64,000 nt of DNA, taken from contig JAXIVH010000100.1 in assembly GCA_036785325.1 (NCBI GenBank), positions 461,844 to 525,843 of the forward strand, written 5' to 3'. Both the position numbers and the translations under genes were made by a program. Under the pieces are notes generated by a model. That model made no database searches. It saw only the letters and a program-made list of their open reading frames with translations, and had not been told where the DNA came from. Of this stretch, positions 25,684-39,500 are shown piece by piece (the first letter of the stretch is position 1; each line of letters opens with the position of its first letter). The stretch is from Urophycis tenuis (taxonomy: Eukaryota; Chordata; Actinopteri; Gadiformes; Phycidae).

Positions 25684-27030
25684 AGACTCACTGCCCGGTT
25701 CAGATGGCTAGCACGTTGATGGCACGCTGCTGACAGTCTGCTAGTACGCTGCTGGTACACTGTTGGCACGCCTCAAGTCTTCTAGCGCGCTGTTGGCATG
25801 ATGCTAACGTCTGCTAGCATGCTGCTAACGGTCTGCTAGCACAGTGTTAGCACACTGCTAACATTTTGCTAGCATACTGTTAGACTGCACATTTCAGTAT
25901 GTGCCGTTACACACGCGGTAAATGTTGGGGATTTTGTGAACAAGGTAGGAAATGGGAAGTGGCTAGATGCTAACAGGTATTTAGCTAGATGCTAACAGGT
26001 ATTTAGCCGAATGCTAACAGGTATTTGGCGGCTACTTCACCAGGTTTCGGTTGGACCATCATAAGTATTGTTTCGGGGTTATTGTATTTCTTTGTTTTCA
26101 TTAAGTTATCTTCTCTACTCTGAAACTTCACCTTGCTCTTCAAAGTTTCCTGCGTTGATGAAATTGAAACCCCAACAGTATCTGTGAGAGACCAAGATAA
26201 CTACATATCCCAGGATGCATTAGTTCTTTCCACTTTATTTATTATTCCATGAACACTACAGAGGCCAGAACAAACCCTTGATCCAAATCTATGAAGCAAT
26301 GCATATTTTCCTAAAGATTTGAGCAATTATGAATGAAATATATGTATATGTACGTATGTGTATATAGAATTATATTTTTTTGCATATGCAGCAGTGGGAT
26401 TTTACAAGTATAATTTGATATTATTTTTCCCTCCCATGAAGTTTTTTAAGATTTTAAGGTAGCGAGACGCCAATGTCTTCCTAATTGTTAAAACTCCGTC
26501 ATTCACCTCCTCACCACAAGAGGAGCTCTACACTCACATCCTCACCCACCGTCTAGTTTACTGTGCACTCTCCAGGTCAGCCAGGTGCGTGCAGAATACC
26601 GGGAGAAACTCCACATGAAAACATTAAAAGCCATATTTCCTCTTGTTTCAACAACACGGAGAACTGTAGAAGTTGACGCATCTAATTTGTCTCATGTTTC
26701 TGTATTTTATTTTTTAGGTACAGACAGGTTATAACTGATGTCTCAATTCATCTACGCATCCCGTTTTTTAAAGGACATTTTATATTTACCTGAACGATGC
26801 CCTCTATTTAAAATGCAGCATCTATTTATTCCATGCATTTTGTTATTGTTCTTATTCTTTCTAATAACCAGGTCACTATGCAGCTCATTCACACGTTTCA
26901 AAATGATTGTATCCGATTCAAAGACCTTTTATGCAAACAGTTGCCTTTCTCCTGAAGATATGGAAAACGCTTTCTCCAAATGGTTATCATGACGTAGACA
27001 TTAACTCAGGCGAGGAGTGACGTAGGAACT
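25684..27030 (+). other. probable CDCA4 3'UTR
   Basis: No further reading frame is convincing here. It begins with degenerate GCTAGCA/GCTGCTAACG repeats (about 25700-25890) and an AGATGCTAACAGGTATTTAGC repeat near 25960-26035, then becomes AT-rich. It most likely belongs to a long CDCA4 3'UTR, with candidate AATAAA signals at 27456 and 27730. Confidence 0.45.
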
Positions 27031-27355
27031 CTGGAGGCGTGGGGCTCTCCGTGGGGAGACTTCTCCTGGGGCGTGGGGCTGTCCGTGGGGAGTCCGCTGG
27101 GGCGTGGGGCTCTCCATGGGGAGACTTCTCCTGGGGCGTGGGGCTCTCCGTGGGGAGTCTGCTGGGGCGTGGGGCTCTCCGTGGGGAGTCTGCTGGGGCG
27201 TGGGGCTCTCCGTGGGGAGTCTGCTGGGGCGTGGGGCTCTCCGTGGGGAGTCTGCGGGGGCGTGGGGCTCTCCGTGGGGAGTCTGCTGGGGCGTGGGGCT
27301 CTCCGTGGGGAGTCTGCTGGGGCGTGGGGCTCTCTGTGGGGAGTCTGCTGGGCCG
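27030..27355. repeat. 31-bp GC-rich minisatellite
   Basis: About ten copies of a unit containing GGGGCTCTCCGTGGGGAGTC and TGCTGGGGCGT, with 34-bp variants at the left end that read GAGACTTCTCCTGG. All plus frames are open through the array only because of the repeat. Confidence 0.95.
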
Positions 27356-27455
27356 CCGGAGCTTGGACTTCAAAGACTTATTACAGTTGTCAAATGTATG
27401 CATTTTTTTACATTAAGAAAAAAACCGTTGTAGCATCTTTGTAAATATTTTTTAT

Positions 27456-27461
27456 AATAAA
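27456..27461 (+). terminator. candidate poly(A) signal for CDCA4
   Basis: AATAAA is followed by a GTGTGTGTCC element within about 30 bases. A second AATAAA lies at 27730-27735. Confidence 0.45.
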
Positions 27462-27739
27462 AGGTGCAACTATTTGTGTGTGTCCATTGAATTTAAAGGA
27501 GCTGTACCATGTTTAGTTAAACTCTTGTCCAGTGGTCCAGTGTAGCCCCCCCAATGGGCCAGTTTCCGATGGGGCGTACAGTTCACGGTATTGATCAAGT
27601 ATTGGTCATAGGTACTGACCGTGACATGGATTAATCATGAGTATTGTTGGGGAGGGCCTCTCAAATCCACGTCAGACCAACAGATTGACAGGTAGATGCA
27701 GGTCAGTTGTATTGTGCCTTTGGACCCTTAATAAAGCTT

Positions 27740-30060
27740 AGACGCAATGTAGTTGAATAAAGATGATGAATAATGGTATGTCTTTATGTCTCAGCCTGCT
27801 GGACAAACACAGAGCAGCTCCCTTGTGTTGCTCGGTGAAAGGAAGTGCAACTATTCACTCAACCCCACTTCGCTCTCCCTTACTCTCTTGATTCATGTGA
27901 TATTTGATTAGTGAGTGAAATTTAATATCCATGAAACTGTTGGGTTGCTCGGAATCAAGCGAGAGAGAGACAGTCAGACAGACAGTCACCCGAGGATAGC
28001 TTTCGTTGAATCTCCACGTTTCCAAACCAAATCCGTTTTATATGATCGTTAAAGGTGTAGAGTCTTCAATATGAACTTAATAACCTTAATATTAAATTTC
28101 ATTATCAAACTAACCCTTTTGTTCAGTTCTGGTATAAATGCCTTTGAATGTTCATAATGGAGGCCCAGTTCACGTGCTTAGGTGTTCATTATGTAAAGTG
28201 TCTTCAAAGCAAACCCAGATGAAGATGAATCACATGAATTACTCGTTACTTCAGTCATTAAAGGAAAGTCAAATGATGTCACACTCATCCACGACGTGAT
28301 GTGATGCATGATGCGATCATAGGATGTGATGCAGCCGAGCTGCCGTAAAGTGTTTCGTTTTACCGTAAACCACGTACCGCTATGGAAAATATACATATTG
28401 GAAGTTGCCATTTATAGCCAAACTGCAAATAACACAGGGAAGCCCTAATTAATGAATAACGTAAGTAAGCAAGTAGACTCGTTTTCTTTAATTAATCTTT
28501 CTGAGTGCTAGTTACGTCAGTTAGAGATATTTGGTAGCCAGGACAGATTTGATATAGCTGTATAATATAGCGTGAAAACAAAATACCACCCTCACAGATT
28601 ATATCCATTTTGTATTTTTTATTTGCAGAATTAACGAATGAATATCGTTCATAATACGCGTCCAAAGGTGAAGTGCATTAAAGCGCTGTACACATAGGCT
28701 GTACATAGCCTCCATCTCATCGTCCTCACCCATCACACCAGACCAGCAGCGCCCCCCGAGGGCCGCCGAGGCAACGACAACAAACGGAACAACAAACGGG
28801 AAACAAGAGGAGTCACAAACCGCACATCAGCACCACCATGAGCACCACCACCAGAACCCCCCCCCCCCAAGCACCAGCCACACTGCACCCCCACCATCAG
28901 CCCACAGTCCACGAGAAGTGAAATTAAGGATTTCCAGCTTTCCTCTTACATTTTTTAACACTGGACGTGAAATAACGACATTTCTGACAAATTAACTTGT
29001 TGTCCTAAATGCCCTAAAGGTAAATTTAAATATATATTTATTATTTTATTTTATGTATTTATTTAGCTATTACAGCCTGCCAAAGTTTAGGGAAAATTAG
29101 AACTGCGCAGTCGACAGCAGACATGTAAAATACAACATACAACAACATGCAACATAACCTGTAGTTTATATAAACAAGAAGGCCTACAGTTCTAATCGCC
29201 ACAAATCCCTTTTAATCATTTAAATGATTTAAACGGGTTCCACGGTCTTTCAACCCTCAGACTGTCCAGCTCGCACACATGACCGCCCTGCACAGTCATC
29301 ACCACCGCTAATCCTGACCCTAACCCTCACCCCATCACAAGGTTCGCATGGTCTCACATCCTCAAGCAGCCTCGTGAAACACATTCACTCAAGTCGTCTA
29401 GTGTTTTCAACCGCGGAAACGCATTCAACATAAACTAGTTCTGGTAGTGGTACAAGGCTACTACGATAGCTTATATTTTCCCAGAAAACAGTAGGCTACC
29501 TTACAGTTCAGTATTTGTTCCAAGTCACAGGACAAACAGCTAATTGGAGTCAGTGGAGATTGATAAGATTTGAGGAGAAAATATTTGTGATATTCGTGCT
29601 TAATTCCCATTTCACCGGATATCTGTGTTAGCTAATTCAATTATAGCGCGTACATGTAAACATGCTGACATCCACAATCCAAGTGTGTGAAAACTTTGCA
29701 GTTTGTTAGAACTGACACAGACTATTGGCTTCACCAAAACACTTTTTACAATAATGTGAAATATGCCACGATTATAAAGATATCCACAGTATAATCTAGT
29801 TAAATCTACATCAATATAATATATCCACAATAGAATATACATCTACTGTAGAATGTTTATCTACATTGACATCCATTATTATATATATCTACAATATTAT
29901 ATATATATGGTAATCATAATCGATATCATATCACAATATCATTTATATATTCAACAAAATACATATACTGTACATATATTACAATACATATCTATAATTT
30001 ACTGTACATCTACAATAGAATATATATCCACAATAGAATATATCTATAATATAATAGCTC
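27740..30060. other. intergenic, no gene seen
   Basis: AT-rich sequence with no frame or splice pattern I can support. It holds a short poly-C near 28860 and many TATAT/ATCTACA words at 29770-30055. Non-coding 5' exons of AHNAK2 could lie here or further right but cannot be identified. Confidence 0.5.
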
Positions 30061-30074
30061 TATGAGCATCATCC

Positions 30075-30485
30075 AGCACTAAACCCTGAGCTCTATCATA
30101 GCCCTAAACCCTGAGCTCTATCATCTAGCCCTAAACCCTGAGCTCTATCATCTAGCCCTAAACCCTGAGCTCTATCATCTAGCCCTAAACCCCGAGCTCT
30201 ATCATCTAGCCCTAAACCCTGAGCTCTATCATCTAGCCCTAAACCCCGAGCTCTATCATCTAGCCCTAAACCCTGAGCTCTATCATCTAGCCCTAAACCC
30301 CGAGCTCTATCATCTAGCCCTAAACCCTGAGCTCTATCATCTAGCCCTAAACCCTGAGCTCTATCATCTAGCCCTAAACCCCGAGCTCTATCATCTAGCC
30401 CTAAACCCCGAGCTCTATCATCTAGCCCTAAACCCTGAGCTCTATCATCTAGCCCTAAACCCCAAGCTGTATTATCTAGCCCTGC
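30075..30485. repeat. 27-bp minisatellite
   Basis: About 15 copies of TAGCCCTAAACCCTGAGCTC plus TATCATC, varying mainly at CCCTGAG/CCCCGAG. Confidence 0.95.
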
Positions 30486-30575
30486 TGAATTTTATTGGCT
30501 CTGTACCTGTACTCTGCACAATTGTCACGGTCTACAACAATGACAATAAAGTTGAATCTAATCTAAAACCTAAAC
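30485..30575 (+). mobile_element. 3' tail fragment of a retroelement
   Basis: The segment ending AATGACAATAAAGTTGAATC followed by TAATCTAA looks like the 3' end typical of many fish LINE/SINE copies, with a short ATCTA-type terminal repeat. The body is missing. Confidence 0.45.
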
Positions 30576-31665
30576 TCTACCTTCTAACCCTAAACCCCAA
30601 GATCCATCATCCTACCAAACACTGAGCTTTATCCTCTGCCCACTATTTCTTTCAGTCTGATCGGAGATGTTCTGGACTCCATCCAGAACTAAATGCTGTG
30701 TCACTGAGCAGTTTGTGGTGAGCATGGAGAGATAAATAGCCCTCTGTCTCAATCACTGAACAACATTTTCCTTCATCCTTACCTTAAACTACATTTCTAA
30801 ATGGTTACACTAGTTACATTTGGACAAATCAATCATTGTGAATAAGTCAATTTGTCTAAATAAACACATATGCCATATGTTTGTTATAAGCACATATTTG
30901 ACTTAAAAAGAGTAGGTTGCATGGGGTCACGTAGCTTTAGATAGTATACATAATACAATCTTCTCAGTATCTGTTTAGCTAATCATTGAGACTGCTTCTA
31001 CCTGATTGTATATCATGTATTGTGTTCAATTATTCAGTCTGTGAGCAGTAGCTATAAGGAGATGCATAGTAATGCTGCATTGCATTTCACTGTATCCACT
31101 GGGCAAATATAGCTCAAAGCTAGTTTAACACAGCTAATATACCACTAGTTCAACAAAATAGCTAATATATGTATGTATTCATGATACTATACCATACATT
31201 AATCATATATGTGTATTATGTATGTTATATTGCATACATTATACATATTTATCATTTATTTATAATGTATTTGGAGCGTCAACAGATCCAACAAGCTAAT
31301 AAATTGAGCAGCTTTATATTCCAAATTACTTTTCATGGTTTGATTTTCTCATCTGGAGTGCTTTCCGAAACTAAACTCCTAGACTCCTTCTCCTCCTCCA
31401 CCTCAGCCTTCTCCTCCTCCTCCTCCTCCTAATGGATGCTGTTGCATCCATTAGAAGATCAATCTGCAGAAAGACACGAGGACTTGGTGTGTGTGCGCAC
31501 TCGTGCATGTGTGGGTCTGTCCGTGCATGGAAAGGAGGGTGCTTGTGTGTGTGTGTGTGTGTGTGTGTGAGCATCAATGGGAGGGACGGCTCCTCCCATA
31601 ACAAGGTTAGGGTTCCTAGCGTTCGTGTTTTCAGACGTCTGATGATCTGCTCCCAGGACCAGTAG

Positions 31666-31699
<34 letters not shown>

Positions 31700-31700
31700 C
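31666..31700. repeat. (CT)n tract upstream of AHNAK2 exon 1
   Basis: A CT dinucleotide run about 135 bases before the AHNAK2 start codon, probably in the promoter or 5'UTR. Confidence 0.9.
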
Positions 31701-31836
31701 TCTGTCTCTCTTTCTCTCTCGTCACTTTTCTCTGCTGCGGGACCCTCTTCCCGTCGGCCGACCGGTGGACCGCCCGCACTCACCGTAGTGACAGTAACCG
31801 TCGTGACGGTCACCGTAGTGACACTTGGACGGCATT

Positions 31837-32229
31837 ATGTGCGACTGTTTTCACCTGTCGTTCCCAAACTGGCACGCCACTCCAGGTACATCTCTCTCCC
31901 TTACATCCCTCTCTCTCTCTCTCCCCTACACCCCTCTCTATCTCTCTCTCTCTCTCTCCCCTACATCCCTCTCTCTCTCTCTCTCTCTCCCTCTCTCTCT
32001 CTCTCCCCTACATCCCTCTCTATCTCTCTCTCTCCCCTACATCTCTCTCTCCCTCTTCCCTGCATCCCTCTCTCTGCCCTCTACATCTCTCTCACTCTCT
32101 CCCTTACATCCCTATCTCTCCTTCCCCCTGTCTTTATTATCCTCTCAGATGCTGAGTCAGAGACTAAGAGAGAGCGAGAGAGCGAGAGAGTGAGAGAGCG
32201 AGAGAGCGAGAGAGCGAGAGAGTGAGTGA

Positions 32230-32264
<35 letters not shown>

Positions 32265-33121
32265 ATCTGCATGGGTCAGGTGTTGGCTAGCCCGTATCAT
32301 ATTGTTTACATTTAAAACCTTAGAACTAATCCATTAGCGTAGTTTTACATGCTGTATGTACATGCTGTACACAATGATAATGCCAGATGGAGGCTGGATT
32401 TGAAACTGTAAATGAGTAGCCAGTATGAAACTCCTTGGACTACCTAAGATTGCGTTATACTCAACATCCTACTAACAATATGCAATGTGAGGAATGTACA
32501 AAATATTTATATATATATATCATCACAATGGTTGCATTAATTTACCAGACGCGTCATTCAGAAATATGTCTCTAAAACTATAGATCATCTAGATGCCTGC
32601 AGGTGAGGCTGTAGACATCAGGTTTCGAACCTGGTACCTTTCCATCCATCCTAATGTGCTTAGCTCCTACTCTGAGTGTGTTGTATTTTGAACATCATCA
32701 CCGTCCAGAGAGGAAGGGCCATGTCAGGAAGTCTGCATTAGTAACCCGAGAACTCTGCAGATACAGTCCACACCACGGGTACATAATCCCTGCTGGTACT
32801 CAGATATTATGAGCAAAACTGTTAGCACACAGAGCTAGATGCTGTTAACATACAGAGAGCTACATGTCGTGAGTTCTCTGATGGTGTTAGCATGACAGCC
32901 AGCGTTTGATGAAGTGTAGGAGATGATTCAATGGTCTTTAGAAGTCATTGGCTCTGTCCGAAACTCCAAAAATAGGATGGCAGAATAGCATGTGGTATGT
33001 CCAAAATCATATTGACACATAGTATGCAAAAAGTCTCCTAAAAGTTAATATCTTATATAACCATGACAACCCTAGACCAGCAATCCTAATGAACAACTCA
33101 ATTAACTTCATAACTAATAAC

Positions 33122-33202
<81 letters not shown>

Positions 33203-36200
33203 ATGTATGGATAGATATAAAGGATGTATATAATGCATAACATCAATGTTTGTCTCACTATTATTATTATTATTATTATTATTACTAATAATAATAATAA
33301 TAATGCAATCATAAATCGACATGACAAACGACATATTGCACCATTGTTTGCGTTGAACTGGTTTGAGTTGAACTGGATTGAGTTACACTGGTTTGGTTCT
33401 GAATGAGTCTGAGACGAGCTGAAGGTCAGGAAGATGCAATGATGAAGAGGAGAGTTGCGAGGAAGAGGATGATGTAACAATAGCACAGTGGGGCGTGGGC
33501 AGAAAGAGAGAGAGGGAGAGAGGGAGAGGCAAGAGAGAGCGCAAGCACAGACCAAGTTCCAGGAAAGGCGTGTGTGTGTGAGAGTGCTTGTGTGTGTGTC
33601 TCTCCAGAAGCTTCCATCGGGAGTCTGAAGTGCATCTCTTCAAATCAATAACACAATAAACGGGGGTAGGGGGTTCTCTGTAGTGTCTAACCCTTCCTGC
33701 TACATAGTGGTCTGTCACTGTACTGTCTAACCCCACCTTCTCCTTAATGACCTGTCTCTATACTGTCTAACCCCACCTTCTCCTTAATGACCTGTCTCTA
33801 TACTGTCTAACCCCTACCTGCTCCTTAATGACCTGTCTCTGTACTGTCTAACCCCACCTTCTCCTTAATGACCTGTCTCTATACTGTCTAACCCCACCTT
33901 CTCCTTAATGACCTGTCTCTATACTGTCTAACCCCTACCTGCTCCTTAATGACCTGTCTCTACTGTCTAACCCCTACCTGCTCCTTAATGACCTGTCCCT
34001 ACTGTCTATCCCCTACCTGCTCCTTAATGACCTGTCTCTGTACTGTCTAACCCCTACCTGCTCCTTAATGACATGTCTCTGTACTGTCTAACCCCTACCT
34101 GCTCCTTAATGACCAGTCTCTTTACGGTCTAACCCCTACCTGCTCCCTAATGACAAGTCTCTGTACTGTCTAACCCCTACCTGGCCCTCAATGACAAGTC
34201 TCTGTATCTACTGTCAAAACAACATCTATCTGAATTAACTGTAAGTCTCTTTGATGAAAGTGTCTGAATCTACTGAATAGTAGATTCAGCAGTATTAAAT
34301 ATTCATAGATATAGATTAAACAGTATAGTATAGTATAGTATAGTATAGTATAGTTTAGTATAGTATAGTATAGTATAGATTTAGTGGCTTCAGGAAGCTA
34401 GAGTAACATCCCTTTAAGCGTCCATAGCAACACAAACTGTATTGTTGCGGTGCATTTCTGTTCTGGGAAACTCCTCATCCTCGTCTGACCAAGGAAAGAA
34501 GGAAGGACCCAGAGCGTGCAAAACGAAGGATCCAGGGGGTGCAAAACGAAGGACCCAGAGGGGGCAAAACGAAGGACCCAGGGGGTGCAAAACGAAGGAC
34601 CCAGAGGGTGAAAAAGGTGCCATAATGGACAGATGAAAGCATGAGCCAGGTTTAAAGGTGCACTGGGTAGGATTTAGTGGCATCAAGTGGGGAGGTGGTG
34701 GGTTTTGTGTGCTTGATCTATGCGGGGAGCTGCTGTCAGGTGAATGAATGTGTGCTTTAATACCCAACTGTTGAGTGTGTTGGCTTTGGATTGGCCAATG
34801 TCAGAGGAGGATGGGCCAACAGCTGAGCAGTTTCCCTACTTATGCTTGCTGCTCTATATCAGTAATGAATCAGCATCATGACGTACCATCAGCAGGTTTG
34901 GGTTGATTACCTGACTTGGTACCTGACTTGGTACCAGGTGACTAGTGATCCTCAATGCCCAGCCATCGGTTGAGTGTGCAGCTTTGACCTAAATAAATAG
35001 TGGTCCTGACTATAATCACTAACTCTTTAGTAGATAGGAAGATAAAGTAACCCTAACTCTTTAGGAGATAGGAGATAAACTAACCCTAACTCTTTAGGAG
35101 ATAGGAACCATGTGCTCCCTGCTTTCAGGCCCAAAATCTAATTGTCCTCCACCTCTTCGTTGCTCAAATGTCCTGATGATTTGCTGAAAGGATTGTCTGT
35201 GTCCTGCGGTTCTCAGTATTTTATTAGTTTAGATGCAATGAAGAGGCTAACTTTTTAGCCAATTAGCAAAACCCCAAGCAGCAAGTACATAGGGGCCAGA
35301 AAGATCTGTAAAGAACTGGAAGATTTTGTATTTTTTATTAAACAGGAAGTTGACCATTTATACAGGAAGTTGAATGCTGTGGTTCCTTTCAAAGCTAGCG
35401 TCTGTTTCTTCAGCGCATGGGGCTCTGAAGCCCCACCCACCCGACTCTAGCCACACCCAAACACAAGGTATAGCCCCACCCACCTGACTCTAGCTACACC
35501 CAAACACAAGATATAGCCCCGCCCACCCGACTCTAGACACACCCAAACACAAGACATAGCCCCACCCACCCGACTCTAGCTACACCCAAACACAAGACAT
35601 AGCCCCACCCAAACACAAGACATAGCCCCACCTACCCAACTCTAGCCACACCCAAACACAAGACATTGCCACACCCACCCGACTCTAGCCACACCCAAAC
35701 ACAAGACATAGCCCCACCCACCCAACTCTAGCTACACCCAAACACAAGATATAGCCCCACCCACATAACTCTAGCTACACCCAAACCCAGCTGTTCTCAT
35801 AAAAAAAACTGGCCAGTTTGTGAGCCATGGACCTCCTTTTTATTCAAAACCATTATTTGCAGCTTCCAAAGGGCCTTCAACACACATCAGCACATACCCT
35901 GGCTAGGTCGTTGCAGTGAGAATTCTTAATGAAGATACTGGCTGTGTATCGGCAGTAAGTTTTTGTAAGTAATGGTGTGGGGGGGGGTTAACTGATCGGA
36001 ATGCAGCCTAAGCATTCCTTTCTGAATCAAAATTAAGTGCTCTGTTAGTCATGGACATGGTGGTAATTAGAAGGCCCTCCCAGAGTCCATGGGTGCAGTG
36101 CTGTGTACACACAGAATCACAGTATTTGATAGTTTGTCGAACCTATCGGAGGAAACTGCCAAGCCAGGTCCGTATGCCCTCCCTTGTGTTGGACAAAACA

Positions 36201-36503
36201 CATATACAGCTGTTGGTGCTGCTCAACACTTGTTTGCAGTAGAATGGATGTCAATGGCTCGCCCAACTGCGAGAGGGTGTTTTTTGATCATTTATGTTTC
36301 GACATAAATGATCAATAAACCCAAATCCTTCAAGGTTTGGGGGTAAGGGCTTACCTGTTAAAATATTATTATTAAAAGGGTGGTTCTCGATGAGTTTTGA
36401 TCAAGCCGTGACCTCACCCTTATGGTAAATATTTGTCAAGGGAGTTCAGGTCTGAGCTGGCCCACACTGACCAGACACACCTGACTACTGTAGTAGTGAG
36501 TTG

Positions 36504-36578
<75 letters not shown>

Positions 36579-39500
36579 AAGACTGGACATTTGTAGGAGG
36601 AGGCTGGCTTCAAGAGTAGACTGCTGTACTGTACACACAAGTGACTTAAGGAAATCAAGCAGTTAGTGAAGGTAATAGATTAGATGGCACTCCTTCTTTC
36701 ACAACATCTCAGGCTGGACAACATCAGCAGAACACACAGTCCGAGCGAAGACCATAGAAAACAGTAGAACACAGTAGAAACAAACATATCCCTGGATTGA
36801 AACAGGATATTTGTAGTTCTAGTGAAGAGAAACCATCTGCTGGAGGTGAGTTGCTATTATTGTTCGTTTTTTTCCGTTAAGGGTGTAAGGGTGAGTTATT
36901 TATAGAGAGAGAGAGGAGAGATATGATGATGCACCTTCTAGAGAGAGAGAGAGCAAAGAAACACATTTAATCTGGTTTAGGTATGTCCTTACCTCCCTAG
37001 CGTTATTTTAGGGAGGATTCAACAGCAATCCAGCTGATGATATTTGAAACACACTCCCCAGCTCTGTGCAGCCTGAAGCTGATTCACGATCAATAAAATG
37101 GATCGGTTGGGTCCTCTGGGATCTGCTTCCAGGAACAACTCAAAGTGATGTCCTGTTCAGACCTGCTGACTCCATACAAACAGACCCAACATTCATGCTT
37201 TGTTTTCCCCAAAGCTTGTGTAATATCAACATCAAATTTAATTAGTAGGTCTTATTAAATGGTAATTAAACAGTAATTAGGGCTCACGGTCAGCTGATAT
37301 CTGTTTGACACCGTAGTGCATCCAGAGGGTTGGCTGGTGACCCAGACATCGTGACCCTAACATCTGTAGTACGTCCTGAAGTTCTTGATTCATTTTGGTT
37401 CCAAGAAAAACAAACCCAACCCTCACCCGGTCACCTGCTGATGAAGTGATGAGGGTCACCTGACCCCCGCCTGCTGAGCTCGGCTGAAGGGGCTTTTCCA
37501 GGGTCAACCAGCAACCCTGAGAAAAACCTAAAAGGATTCTTAAATGCGGGCTCAAGGGCTTTGCTTGTAAATGCATGAGTTGGTTGTCCACAGGCCTTAT
37601 TGTTCATCTTGTAATGTTTGTGTTGTGGTGATTCCTCAGCTGGGGGCCGGAGGTTGCAGGGACGAGAACCCGGTGCTGAGGACGACTCGGTGAGCGTTCG
37701 TATGTGGATCACAACATACTGCACCTGCTACTCAAGTAACCCTAACCCTGTTCACTCTTATTCAATAATATAATAATCTCAGAAATAAACCAGTTGTTGA
37801 TCAGGCTTAGCCTTAAGTGTAGCCCAGCTTCAGACCAGGTTTAAACCAGGTTCAGCTCTGCTTTAGCTCTAAGTTTGGTCCTGGTTGAACCTATGATCCT
37901 CCAGTTGTACGACCAGCCGTCCCAACTGGTGGAGGAGAAGCGTCCGCGACCTCAAGGATCATCTCCGGTGGAGGAGTTCCCCGAAGCGGCCACCTTCTCT
38001 GACAGCGACAAGGAGGTGCAGATCTCCTCTACCGCCTCTTCTACTCTCTGCCACCTCCTCTACTCTCTACCACCTCCTCTACTCTCTACCACCTCCTCTA
38101 CTCTCTACCACCTCCTCTACTCTCCATCACCTCCCCTACTATCCCTTGTTTGATATTGAACAGAGTTGAGTGGCTGGGATGTGTCCAGACGTTTGACTTT
38201 TCTTCAAACCAAAATCCAACATTATTGGTCTCACACACATACACAGCTAATGGTCTCATTAAAAAGTATTATTGACAACCAAATGAATATTTTGGAGAGC
38301 CGAACATAAAAATCCGAAAAGCTTTTTCATTGGACATGAAAATAGTCTCATGAGTCAGCATATTCCCTTCCTGTTGTCCAGTAAATGTATCAAAAATAAA
38401 AGCCTATTCACTTTTTATTAAGGTGATATTAAGCCTAGACACCCAATCTCTCTGTTGCACTGGAAGCACTGTTCAACAGCGCATGATGACTCACTGTGTT
38501 ATGCCAGCGTGTGCATTACCGTATTTGTTGTGTCGTCTGGGGGCAGATCGATATATTATGCAATCTGTTCTGCAACAGTGTGCGTATTTTGACCTTAGCG
38601 TTGCGGTTCACTCTAATCCTGTATTCTGTCTTCAGGATGGAGCAGATCATGATCTTCAGAAGAAGGGTGTGAAGGGTGGGAGAAGGTCTGGTCTTGGCTC
38701 ACTGTTTGACAAGCGTTCAACTCCAAAGATGAGCAAACTGAAGGTCAGCACTTCCTGTTACTTCAGCAAGATTGCTATATATCATTAGTGTGATTAGAGT
38801 ATATACTACATACTATGTTTTCCATAGTAGTACATAGTACATAGTACTAACCCAAACCATGTTCTAGATAGTATGTACAGTATATGCAGTCATATTACGT
38901 TTACTATCGAGGCATCCTTGAGCCTCCAGTGAAGAGTCCTACAGTGAATGGAGTGCTCTTATCGGACATCATTTCAGGAAGTTCACAGTCCCGAGTCAGA
39001 GGTGATCGTAAAAACGGCACAAGATGGTGGGGCGGAGGGGCTTATCGTCGGCGGGGGAGGGAAAGAGGGAATCTTCATCAAGCAAGTGGTCCCGGAGTCC
39101 CCGGCTTTTAAAAACCTGTGTGTGAAAGAAGGTGAGTGGTGGTTGTTGAAAAATCTCAGCATTACATTGGACCGGGTGTGTTACACCTGGTATGGAAGGT
39201 TATACCTGGTAATGAAGGCCCATGGTTTATACTTCTCATCACACAGGGGACCAGATCTTGAGTGCCACTGTGTATTTTGACAATGTGACGTACGAAGACG
39301 CCCTGCAAATCATGGAACATGCGCAGGCCTACAAGGTGAAGCTGTGCCTGAAACGCAAGCCCGAAGTACCCGAAGAAGATGACGTCCATCCTGAGACCAT
39401 TCAAGTAACTGTTCTCTCTTCTCTCCACCCCTGCTTCTGAGGCTTGGGTCACTCAGGAGTTCAACCAGCATAATCCACAAATGAACTGTATGCACTGGAC

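Noticed and set aside
27039..27444. Several frames of 110-138 codons on both strands
   Set aside because: They are produced by the 31-bp GC-rich minisatellite in the CDCA4 downstream region.
32146..32225. Possible AHNAK2 exon 2 after CTCTCAG, reading AESETKRERE
   Set aside because: The phase would fit, but the frame dissolves into GA repeats with no donor, whereas 37640-37689 matches the AHNAK2 sequence and has perfect borders.
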